Shown here: positions 46,301 to 53,468 of the stretch, piece after piece | Layout of the letters: each line of letters starts with the position of its first letter | How positions within the stretch are numbered: position 1 is the stretch's first letter | Assembly (NCBI RefSeq): GCF_009725235.1 | Contig: NZ_WJFC01000004.1 | Span: 1 to 64,000, forward strand | Reading direction: 5' to 3' | DNA from: Scytonema sp. UIC 10036 | GTDB lineage: Bacteria > Cyanobacteriota > Cyanobacteriia > Cyanobacteriales > Nostocaceae | DNA length: 64,000 nt | Made by a program: the position numbers and the translations under genes | The notes under the pieces: model-generated | The model's database searches: none | Told to the model about the DNA's origin: nothing | The model's input: only the letters and a program-made list of their open reading frames with translations

Positions 46301-46405
46301 ATGTCGAGTTACCCACCGAATCTACCTGATAAAGGGAATTGGGCATTTTCATTAAACAAAGAATTTGTTTTTGTAGCTCAGACAAAGGCGTCACGAAGAT
46401 GGTAG
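46301..46405 (+). CDS. Possible 34-residue peptide downstream of dyad cluster
   Basis: ATG 46301 opens MSSYPPNLPDKGNWAFSLNK and stops at TAG 46403. It follows the TGTAWTACA cluster directly. I do not recognise it, it has no clear Shine-Dalgarno, and it may be chance. Confidence 0.2.
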   Translation: MSSYPPNLPDKGNWAFSLNKEFVFVAQTKASRRW

Positions 46406-46426
46406 AATCCGGTAAAAAATAGAGAG

Positions 46427-46843
46427 TTAAATGACAAAAAGCTTTGAGCATTTTCTCTGCTGATGGGCGTTCAGTTTTGCGCTTGGGATTGCCATCGTAA
46501 AGACAAGCCTTCGATTGTTGAGTGTCGATAAGTGCCTATCGTACCAAAGTTCTGGTAAAACATGAGGAATTTTTTGACCGAGAGCGTGAGGATGCTTATC
46601 GGCAACCAACGGGATACAAGCATCATTGTACAAAACGATCGATTCGCGTCCCCAACAGATAAAGATGGGATAGGGACAGTTGAGCAGAATACTCACAGAT
46701 GTACGCAAGCTTTGAGACCAGTTTTCCACAGAACCAAGCACAGTGTTTGCCCAGTCAAACTGACGCATCAAAACACCCATCTGCCCGCCACCAGTGAATG
46801 CACCGCCAAGAAACTTTACTTGCTTTTGCCTCATCTTAAGCAC
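46427..46843 (-). pseudogene. N-terminal PAS remnant of decayed hybrid histidine kinase
   Basis: The frame reads FTGGGQMGVLMRQFDWANTVLGSVENWSQSLRTSVSILL and SIVLYNDACIPLVADKHPHALGQ, the characteristic N-terminal PAS-like domain of large cyanobacterial PAS/GAF hybrid kinases. After LPELWYD the match ends and the residues are unlike the family. The remaining PAS/GAF/kinase core is missing, and the receiver remnant lies 450 bases further on. The gene lost most of its interior. Confidence 0.75.
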
Positions 46844-47023
46844 TCCTCATTGAGAAGCACACAAGGTAGTTAGCACAATCTTTGTTCTGGTGCAATATGC
46901 TACTCAGTTTTGCCATTGTTAAACGTGAAAAAGTTGCTTGCTCGCTTCTCCTTTTGTAACACAGTTATAAAAGATACCGAGCGCCTTAATGCAAATTTTT
47001 CCTGAGTTAAGTGCAGGTTTTGA

Positions 47024-47236
47024 TTAAGATTCCGCCCGATTTCGCATAGTTTCCTGCAAATGTTCCTCATGATAACGCTCTTGTGCTAGCAATTCTCGCG
47101 CCTCTTCTTGGGTAACAGTTTCCGCATGAGGAGTGTGAACTTCAGCTTCAGTACGATTTCGCATAGAATCTTGTAAATTTTCTTCGTGTTGGCGTTGTTG
47201 TGCCATCAATTCCCGTGCCTTATCTTCAGTATTCAT
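47024..47236 (-). CDS. Small protein with duplicated IF7-like helix
   Basis: From ATG 47236 (AGAGGAAA ribosome-binding site just upstream) it encodes 70 residues. The frame opens at 47320, but those extra residues are not family-like and lack a ribosome-binding site. Two imperfect copies of a charged helix are visible: KARELMAQQRQHEENLQDSMRNR and EARELLAQERYHEEHLQETMRNR. Copy one matches the first helix of IF7 (gifA product at 51.1 kb) at 11 of 23 positions, including KAR, LM, N, Q, SM and R. Role unknown; a GS-related or other small regulatory role is inference. Confidence 0.7.
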   Translation of the reverse strand: MNTEDKARELMAQQRQHEENLQDSMRNRTEAEVHTPHAETVTQEEARELLAQERYHEEHLQETMRNRAES

Positions 47237-47339
47237 AATATTTCCTCTAATACCAATAATTTGTAATTTTGTTTCCAATCTTACAAAATTAGTGTAAAAC
47301 TTTTTCTCAGTAGCTCCCAAGAAAATTTACAAAAAGAAA

Positions 47340-47450
47340 ATTACAGTAGTTTGCCACTGGTCACTGGTGAGCCCAGTCCTGCAGGCGGGTCTCCCGCCGT
47401 AGGGAACTGGCGAACCCGGAGGGTCACTGGTCACTGGTCACTGCTTTTTG
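47340..47450. repeat. GGTCACTGGTCACT repeats
   Basis: TCACTGG units flank an insert GGCGGGTCTCCCGCC. Similar GGTCACTG repeats are at about 10391-10417, 15911-15934 and 36782-36797. Confidence 0.75.
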
Positions 47451-48242
47451 TGCCAAGGAAGTCATTTGCGCGATCGCATTTAAATCGAGTGGTTGGGTTT
47501 CACTTTCCATGGACAACCACAACAAGTACTCAATATTCCCCGCAGGACCCGTAATCGGCGACCAAGTTAAACCTTTGTATTGCCATCCCAACTCTTGTGC
47601 TGTTTGTAGTACCTGAAATATAGCGTTGGCTTGGTCTTTAGGGTCACGCACAACACCCTTTCTCCCAACACGGTCTTTTCCCACCTCAAACTGAGGCTTT
47701 ACCAACAAAACGATTTCACGAGGATATTGGAGTAATTGCCATAGAGCCGCCAAAATCTTGGTTAACGAAATAAACGACACATCCACGACTGCCAGATCGG
47801 GAACTGCCTCTTTACCATATAACTCATCTGGTGTCAAATACCGTAAATTTGTACGTTCCTTCAAAATAACTCGCGAATCATTTCGCAAGCGCCAATCTAC
47901 TTGTCCGTAACCAACATCAACCCCATAAACACGTTTTGCGCCTGCTTGCAGCAAACAATCAGTAAAACCCCCTGTAGAAATGCCACCATCCAAACAAATC
48001 CGTCCTTCTACAGAAATAGCAAACAATTCTATTGCCTTAGCTAACTTTTCTCCACCTCGAGAAACAAAACGCGATCGCTCCTTAATCTGAATTTGAGCAG
48101 AAACATCAACTTCCGTACCAGCTTTGTCAACAACTGCACCATTAACCTGAACTTCCCCTGCTTGAATGAGGCGTTGAGCTAAAGCACGGGAAGAACACAA
48201 AGCACGTTCTACCAATAAAACATCAAGTCTTTGCTTAACCAT
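47424..48242 (-). CDS. tlyA: TlyA-family rRNA 2'-O-methyltransferase / hemolysin-like protein
   Basis: A 272-residue protein with an N-terminal S4 RNA-binding domain (MVKQRLDVLLVERALCSSRALAQRLI, about 1-60) and an FtsJ-like methyltransferase domain with the SAM motif CLDGGISTGGFTDCLLQAGA (about 84-103). TlyA methylates 2'-OH of cytidine in rRNA in other bacteria. The last residues before the stop run into the GGTCACTG repeat, giving a repeat-encoded tail (AVTSDQ). Confidence 0.87.
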   Translation of the reverse strand: MVKQRLDVLLVERALCSSRALAQRLIQAGEVQVNGAVVDKAGTEVDVSAQIQIKERSRFVSRGGEKLAKAIELFAISVEGRICLDGGISTGGFTDCLLQAGAKRVYGVDVGYGQVDWRLRNDSRVILKERTNLRYLTPDELYGKEAVPDLAVVDVSFISLTKILAALWQLLQYPREIVLLVKPQFEVGKDRVGRKGVVRDPKDQANAIFQVLQTAQELGWQYKGLTWSPITGPAGNIEYLLWLSMESETQPLDLNAIAQMTSLAQKAVTSDQ

Positions 48243-48336
48243 AGTTAGCGGTTAGTGGTTAGTTGTTAGTGGTTAGTTGTTAGTGGTGAATGTTACAGCG
48301 ACTAACTACTAACTACTAACTACTAACCACTAGCAT
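48243..48336. repeat. Heptamer repeats between tlyA and apcF
   Basis: TTAGTGG/TTAGTTG units on one side and ACTAACTACTAACC on the other form an inverted pair of heptamer tracts. Confidence 0.85.
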
Positions 48337-48846
48337 TTAGATATCTTTTTCGCTCAACTCTCTGGTCATGTAGTCAAACGGCTCATCTAAAAAAGTAGTA
48401 TCATTCACACCTGTTGCAGCCACTTGCTCCTTCACAATATCCTTCATAATCTGGATACCGCGAACAGTAGGACCAATGGGAACTCCCAAGGAATTGTAAG
48501 TTTCCCGTAACCCTTGGAGCACGCGCTCATCTAGTACATCCATACTACCTGCTACCAGAGCATAGGTAGCATAGCGCAGGTAGTAATCCATATCACGGAG
48601 ACAAGCCGCATAACGACGAGTTGTGTAAGCATTTCCACCTGGACGAATCAACTCAGGCAGTTCGTCAAATAATTTAGAACCAGCCTGCTTGACAATAGAC
48701 GCCGCATTTGAGTTGATAGACGCAGCAGCTTGAACCCGTGCTGTTCCACTTTCAAAATACGACTTGAGGTTGTCTATGGCATTCCGGTCAAAATACCGTC
48801 CAGCAACGTCATAATTTTTAATTAGGCTAGTTACTGCATCCCGCAT
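48337..48846 (-). CDS. apcF: Allophycocyanin beta-18 subunit ApcF
   Basis: A 169-residue phycobiliprotein of the phycobilisome core, located near the terminal emitters and passing energy to chlorophyll. The chromophore-binding cysteine is in RRYAACLRDMDYYLRYATYAL (about 82), and SAAS-type helix VQAAASINSNAASIV and GVPIGPTVRGIQIMKDIV are typical of ApcF rather than ApcB. The start is ATG 48846 (MRDAVTSLIKNYD) after an AAAAGGA site; the upstream TTG at 48861 is unlikely. It is divergent from glnA. Confidence 0.92.
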   Translation of the reverse strand: MRDAVTSLIKNYDVAGRYFDRNAIDNLKSYFESGTARVQAAASINSNAASIVKQAGSKLFDELPELIRPGGNAYTTRRYAACLRDMDYYLRYATYALVAGSMDVLDERVLQGLRETYNSLGVPIGPTVRGIQIMKDIVKEQVAATGVNDTTFLDEPFDYMTRELSEKDI

Positions 48847-49327
48847 TCCTTTTTCTCCCAATCAATCCTATTATGGTTTGATATTTATCTGATTGCTGTT
48901 CGCAATCGGCATCTTTTTGCGCCACTTATTAAAAGAAGCCACAGCACAAAAACAATCTGTGCGCTATTTATGGATTCTATGCCAAAGTTGACCCTTGCGG
49001 AGTGAACTTTTTTAATGGGAGTAGGGAGTAGGGGTAGGGGTAGAGGGACAAGGGGACAAGGAGTAAGGAAACAGCGATGCCAATTCTAACCCCTACTCCC
49101 TACCCCTAACCCCTACTCCCTACCCCCTATCCCCTAACCCTATTATTTAAATAAAGTTAAATGTCATGCTTCTTGATGGCATTTTGTAGTAAAAATACAA
49201 AATCCAGTAATGTCCTGTTTCTAGGATATTCCAGGGGTCTGATGGATTTGCAGTTAGCGAGCTTTCTTTGGCAAACATTGAACACTCTGGTTTTACTATT
49301 GATAAATCGGCAGCTTAAGGAGTAACC
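48847..49327. other. apcF-glnA divergent intergenic region
   Basis: A 481-base gap with both promoters. The middle (about 49018-49145) is a long inverted repeat of GGGAGTAGGGG against CCCCTACTCCC tracts. The glnA-proximal part contains an NtcA-like promoter (49186-49227). Confidence 0.7.
49186..49227 (+). promoter_or_regulatory. NtcA-type promoter of glnA (seven-base spacer)
   Basis: GTA (49186-49188), 7 bases, TAC (49196-49198), 23 bases, TAGGAT (49222-49227). The NtcA-activated promoter consensus is GTAN8TAC N20-24 TAN3T, so only the spacer deviates by one base. Position and role (glnA is a classical NtcA target) support it. Confidence 0.6.
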
Positions 49328-50743
49328 ATGACAACCCCACAAGAAGTCCTGAAGATGATTCAGGATAACAACATTCAGATGATCGATCTGAAATTCATCG
49401 ATATGCCGGGGATTTGGCAGCACTTGACGCTTTACCAAAACCAAATCGATGAGACTTCCTTTACCGACGGCGTACCTTTCGACGGTTCTAGTATCCGGGG
49501 TTGGAAAGCCATCAACGAATCGGACATGGCAATGGTACTCGATCCAAACACTGCCTGGATCGACCCTTTCATGCAAGAACCAACGCTCAGTGTTATCTGT
49601 AGCATTAAGGAACCTCGCACGGGTGAATGGTACAGCCGTTGTCCTCGCGTTATCGCCCAGAAAGCAGTTGACTATCTGGTGAAAACTGGTCTTGGTGATA
49701 CAGCTTTCTTTGGTCCCGAAGCTGAATTTTTCATTTTTGATGATGTCCGCTTTGACCAAAACCAGCACTCGGGCTACTACTATGTAGACTCGGTTGAAGG
49801 TCGTTGGAATTCCGGTAAAGACGAAGGTCCTAACTTGGGTTATAAACCCCGCTACAAAGAGGGTTACTTCCCAGTTGCTCCGACGGATACCTCACAAGAT
49901 ATGCGGACAGAAATGCTGCTTACAATGGCAAAATGCGGGGTGCCAATTGAAAAGCACCACCACGAAGTTGCTACTGGCGGTCAGTGTGAGCTGGGTTTCC
50001 GCTTTGGAAAGATGATTGAAGCAGCTGATTGGTTGTTGATTTATAAGTACGTCATCAAGAACGTTGCCAGGAAATACGGTAAAACTGTTACCTTCATGCC
50101 CAAGCCAGTCTTCCAAGACAACGGATCTGGTATGCACACCCACCAATCCATTTGGAAAGATGGTCAACCTCTGTTTGCTGGAGACAAGTATGCTGGCTTG
50201 AGTGAGATGGCGCTGCACTACATTGGCGGTATTCTCAAACACGCACCTGCATTGCTCGCAATTACTAACCCCACCACCAACTCCTACAAGCGCCTAGTAC
50301 CCGGTTACGAAGCACCTGTAAACTTGGCTTACTCTCAAGGTAACCGTTCTGCTTCTATTCGGATTCCATTGTCTGGTACTAACCCCAAAGCCAAGCGCTT
50401 GGAGTTCCGCTGTCCTGATGCAACTTCTAACCCATATCTGGCTTTTGCTGCTATGTTATGCGCTGGGATAGATGGTATCAAGAACAAAATTGACCCCGGT
50501 CAACCTTTGGATAAGAATATTTACGAACTTTCTCCGGAAGAATTAGCGCAAGTTCCTTCAACTCCGGGTTCTCTTGAACTCGCGTTGGAAGCACTGGAGA
50601 ACGACCACGCGTTCTTAACCGAACCTGGTGTATTCACTGAAGACTTTATCCAAACTTGGATTTCTTACAAGTTGGACAATGACGTGAATCCAATGCGCTT
50701 GCGTCCTCATCCCTACGAATTTTCTCTCTATTACGATGTTTAA
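49328..50743 (+). CDS. glnA: Glutamine synthetase type I GlnA
   Basis: Dodecameric GSI, the main ammonium-assimilating enzyme and essential in heterocysts. Its 471 residues show the [11 protein letters not shown] motif near 50, the metal- and glutamate-binding [14 protein letters not shown] (about 128-141), [26 protein letters not shown] (about 209-224), the ATP region [16 protein letters not shown] (about 260-275) and RSASIRIP (about 340). The C-terminal adenylylation loop of enteric GS (NLYDLP) is altered (IYELSPEE), as in cyanobacteria, where inactivation is by the IF7/IF17 peptides instead. gifA lies convergently downstream. Confidence 0.96.
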   Translation: MTTPQEVLKMIQDNNIQMIDLKFIDMPGIWQHLTLYQNQIDETSFTDGVPFDGSSIRGWKAINESDMAMVLDPNTAWIDPFMQEPTLSVICSIKEPRTGEWYSRCPRVIAQKAVDYLVKTGLGDTAFFGPEAEFFIFDDVRFDQNQHSGYYYVDSVEGRWNSGKDEGPNLGYKPRYKEGYFPVAPTDTSQDMRTEMLLTMAKCGVPIEKHHHEVATGGQCELGFRFGKMIEAADWLLIYKYVIKNVARKYGKTVTFMPKPVFQDNGSGMHTHQSIWKDGQPLFAGDKYAGLSEMALHYIGGILKHAPALLAITNPTTNSYKRLVPGYEAPVNLAYSQGNRSASIRIPLSGTNPKAKRLEFRCPDATSNPYLAFAAMLCAGIDGIKNKIDPGQPLDKNIYELSPEELAQVPSTPGSLELALEALENDHAFLTEPGVFTEDFIQTWISYKLDNDVNPMRLRPHPYEFSLYYDV

Positions 50744-50880
50744 TTGTTAGGGATTCTTGCAAGAATACTTAAATTCCCGACTTCTTATAAGGATGCTGTC
50801 GGCAAATGGGGGCATCACCCCTCCTTCAGCACTTTCTCGTTCCCAGTCTCTGGCTGGGAACGAGGTGCGGGGTCTGACCC

Positions 50881-51004
50881 AATACTTGTCGGTTAAGCAT
50901 AAAAATACGAAAACACGTAGGTTGGGTCGAGCGACAGCGAAACCCAACAAATGCTGATAAATGTTGGGTTTCGTTCCTCAACCCAACCTACTATTTCCTT
51001 ATCC
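50881..51004. repeat. AATACTTGTCGG palindromic element (copy 4, most complete)
   Basis: Starts AATACTTGTCGGTTAAGC, carries the left arm GTAGGTTGGGTCGAGCGACA, a short loop, the right arm TTTCGTTCCTCAACCCAACC and ends CTATTTCCTTATCC. It defines the full extent of the family in this window. Confidence 0.88.
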
Positions 51005-51043
51005 CAACAGCATCTTTAAAGAAGTTGGGGATCTAATCACCAT

Positions 51044-51072
51044 AAAACCACCCGCTAGTGGGTGGTTTTTTT
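51044..51072. terminator. Bidirectional terminator between glnA and gifA
   Basis: AAAACCACCC (51044-51053) and GGGTGGTTTT (51060-51069) form a perfect 10-bp stem with loop GCTAGT and a T-run. The A-run on the other side makes it usable for the convergent gifA as well. Confidence 0.85.
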
Positions 51073-51092
51073 ATTGTTCCTAGCTGCCAATC

Positions 51093-51293
51093 CTAACTCA
51101 TAGCCGCATTACTGCGATCGTAAGTCGTGCGAGCAGAGGGGTCAATTTTGCCTTGAGTTGGATTCCAATAGTGGGAAACTTCTCCGGGAAGACCTAGCTC
51201 TTCACCCGCACGGCCTAGCATGGATTGTTGACGATTCTTGATCGACTGATAGTGACGCATCATAAGAGCACGTGCTTTTTCTTGTGTAGACAT
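51093..51293 (-). CDS. gifA: Glutamine synthetase inactivating factor IF7 (GifA)
   Basis: A 66-residue basic, natively flexible peptide that binds and inactivates GlnA when nitrogen is plentiful. It starts STQEKARALMMRHYQSIKNRQQSMLGRA and ends RTTYDRSNAAMS, matching the IF7 family end to end. The arginines needed for GS binding are present along the helix and C-terminal tail. It lies convergent to glnA with a shared terminator between them. Upstream is a perfect NtcA box, in keeping with NtcA repression of gif genes under nitrogen starvation. Confidence 0.93.
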   Translation of the reverse strand: MSTQEKARALMMRHYQSIKNRQQSMLGRAGEELGLPGEVSHYWNPTQGKIDPSARTTYDRSNAAMS

Positions 51294-51376
51294 ACCTAAA
51301 TCCTCCTTAGTGTTTTTTTTATAAATGTCAATATTGCCTGACTTATTTCCTCATTTTTAAGGTAGCACAAAATTCT

Positions 51377-51390
51377 GTATCTAAAGTTAC
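51377..51390. promoter_or_regulatory. NtcA box upstream of gifA
   Basis: GTATCTAAAGTTAC fits GTAN8TAC exactly and lies 84 bases before the gifA start. NtcA is known to repress gif genes, so this is the likely operator. Confidence 0.7.
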
Positions 51391-51568
51391 GAATTACATT
51401 TCTTGACAAAACTTAATAATTGGACGGACAAATACCTATTTTTGTTCACAGCTTTCCTAAGGCTTATCTTTCTAAGCTGCAAACCTTTCTTCAGATTTAT
51501 GAGCGATCGGTTGCAAATATTTAAAATATGTAAAGATATATTCTAAAAATTAATTAAAGGAAACCCTG

Positions 51569-52624
51569 ATGTCCGACACTTTAACCAAGTTGACCTATCA
51601 AACTTTTCAGCAAGGCAAAAGTTATTTTGGTCTAACCCATAAAATCTTAAGTACGCGCCTAATGCAGTTCATCTCCCCTAAAGAGGGGACAGCTAAGCCC
51701 ATTCCCACAGGGGTTTTACTGAAACTTCAACAAAGGCTAAATAATTTGCAGGAAGTTGATTGGGAAGATGCAGAACGGGGTGTGTACCCTAAAAGCTTAT
51801 TGTTCGATAACCCTTGGGGAGACTTTTTCCGGTACTACCCTCTGATGTGGCTTGATTTACCCCAAACTTGGGATAGGGCGAACCAAAGGAAATACCAAGA
51901 TTTTGCTCCTGAAGTGGACATTAACGGTTACCCCAGCTACTACGTCCAAAACTTCCATCACCAAACCAATGGCTACTTGAGTGATTTATCAGCCAATCTG
52001 TATGACTTGCAGGTAGAAATTCTCTTTCAAGGTGCAGCAGATGCCATGCGACGGCGCATTCTTGCTCCCCTGAAGAAAGGGTTGGACGTTTTCAGAGATT
52101 TAGCCCCGCGTCAAATCCGTGTTCTGGACGTAGCTTGCGGGACTGGTCGCACTTTAAGAATGATTCGAGCTACTTTGCCTCACGCATCTCTGTTTGGTAC
52201 AGATTTGTCACCAGCATATCTGCGTAAGGCAAATGAGCTGTTGTCTGAAATACCAGGGGAATTACCCCAACTTTTGCAGGCAAATGCGGAGGAGTTACCT
52301 TATGTAGATAACTATTTCCATGCTGTCACCTCTGTTTTTCTGTTTCATGAATTACCTGCAACAGCTCGTCAACGGGTTATTGAAGAATGCTTTAGGGTCA
52401 CAAAACCAGGTGGCATTTTTATAATTTGTGACTCAATTCAAATGAGCGATTCCCCAGAAATGGAAGTGATAATGGAAAACTTCCACGAAACTTTCCACGA
52501 ACCTTACTACAAGCATTACACAACTGATGACCTAGTAGAGCGATTGGAAAAAGCGGGTTTTGTGAATATTGAGATGCAAGTCCACTTCATGAGCAAGTAT
52601 TTGATTGCTCGTAAAGCCGATTAA
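51569..52624 (+). CDS. SAM-dependent methyltransferase
   Basis: A 351-residue protein with a class I methyltransferase domain in its C-terminal half: motif I VLDVACGTGRTLRMI (about 207), the acidic SLFGTDLSPAYL, YFHAVTSVFLFHELP and VTKPGGIFIICDS. The N-terminal 180 residues (helical, aromatic-rich, LWGDFFRYYPLMWLDLP-like) are specific to a cyanobacterial family of unknown substrate. Its place beside gifA and patX recalls the gene order in Anabaena-type genomes. Confidence 0.85.
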   Translation: MSDTLTKLTYQTFQQGKSYFGLTHKILSTRLMQFISPKEGTAKPIPTGVLLKLQQRLNNLQEVDWEDAERGVYPKSLLFDNPWGDFFRYYPLMWLDLPQTWDRANQRKYQDFAPEVDINGYPSYYVQNFHHQTNGYLSDLSANLYDLQVEILFQGAADAMRRRILAPLKKGLDVFRDLAPRQIRVLDVACGTGRTLRMIRATLPHASLFGTDLSPAYLRKANELLSEIPGELPQLLQANAEELPYVDNYFHAVTSVFLFHELPATARQRVIEECFRVTKPGGIFIICDSIQMSDSPEMEVIMENFHETFHEPYYKHYTTDDLVERLEKAGFVNIEMQVHFMSKYLIARKAD

Positions 52625-53131
52625 TTAACTATTTCCAATAGCTTTCTGTTGACATGGGGTGGTAGATTGAGCCACCCTCTTTTTTGCAAACTTTAAGTAA
52701 GTCGGCAAAAACTAAACTATGTCATGAAAAGTCAAATCTCTATATTTGGCTTGTAGTTGCGCTCAGCACGCGCTTAGCACAACTACAAACTCATGATAAT
52801 GATGAACATCGACTTATTTAGCTAAGCGATCTCTCTCCCGTGTAACCAAAAAGTTGCAATAGGAGTTTTCTGCGTATTTGAAGAGCTTTCAATACTTGCA
52901 ATTCAAAGTAGCAATTTTACTTGACATTAATGCAAGAATTACTGCTAATGAGTATAGAAATTGACTGGTAAAACACCAAATTATTACTTAAATGTCTAAC
53001 CATCCAAATGTTACTTTTTTACTTTGGAGGGTACGTGTCAGATAGGAAGTGTAACACCCTGGATTACCGTACTTGTATTCCCTTGCTGCAAGGTCTTTGC
53101 CACCCCAGGAACTGGCATGCACTTGCAGTTG
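52625..53131. other. Intergenic region with terminator and stem repeat
   Basis: Holds the terminator at 52657-52685 and a stem TTGTAGTTGCGC...GCACAACTACAA (about 52750-52788) of the same family as the one at 17.77 kb. No gene is seen in the remainder. Confidence 0.6.
52657..52685 (+). terminator. Hairpin terminator after methyltransferase gene
   Basis: GGGTGG (52657-52662) pairs with CCACCC (52672-52677), followed by TCTTTTTT. Confidence 0.8.
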
Positions 53132-53365
53132 TTAGACATCAGATTGCGGAGTACTGATATATTCCATCAATTCTCTACGTCCACTACCTCTATAACCAGA
53201 ACGTCCAGAGCTTCCAGAGCGTGAGGTTGAGCTTTTTTTTGTCGCTTTTGCCAAAATCAATTGTGAAGATTCATATTTGGACGAGACAGTGTTGGGGACT
53301 TGGTTGTTAATAGCAAAGGAGCTACACAGGAAACCCACGATTAAAAGTGAAACAGCTGCACGCAT
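53132..53365 (-). CDS. patX: PatX-like secreted RGSGR peptide precursor
   Basis: A 77-residue protein: signal peptide MRAAVSLLIVGFLCSSFA, a short linker, LAKATKKSS, a Ser/Gly/Arg-rich stretch SRSGSSGRSGY, then RGSGR at residues 59-63 and RELMEYISTPQ. RGSGR is the pentapeptide through which PatS and HetN act on the differentiation regulator HetR. PatX proteins are known as signal-peptide-bearing RG(S/T)GR proteins of filamentous cyanobacteria. The glnA-gifA neighbourhood and an upstream TCCGGA element support the call. It presumably inhibits heterocyst formation in neighbouring cells. Confidence 0.87.
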   Translation of the reverse strand: MRAAVSLLIVGFLCSSFAINNQVPNTVSSKYESSQLILAKATKKSSTSRSGSSGRSGYRGSGRRELMEYISTPQSDV

Positions 53366-53422
53366 AATGAATGTTTATTTTTGAACTATCCATTTCACTG
53401 ATACTGAGTTTTCTTTTGTGCA

Positions 53423-53428
53423 TCCGGA
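53423..53428 (-). promoter_or_regulatory. TCCGGA (DIF-type) promoter element of patX
   Basis: TCCGGA lies 58 bases upstream of the patX start codon. In Anabaena a TCCGGA motif near -35 marks HetR-dependent, differentiation-induced promoters. A start site about 35 bases downstream would give a leader of roughly 20 bases. Confidence 0.6.
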
Positions 53429-53468
53429 TAATTTATTTAAGAGTATTGTTTTTTACAGCAAAAAAATA

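Larger units (their letters stand above)
50744..51092. other. Intergenic region between convergent glnA and gifA
   Basis: Contains a hairpin CGTTCCCAGTCTCTGGCTGGGAACG (about 50838-50862), a palindromic repeat element (50881-51004) and a terminator (51044-51072). No gene. Confidence 0.7.
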
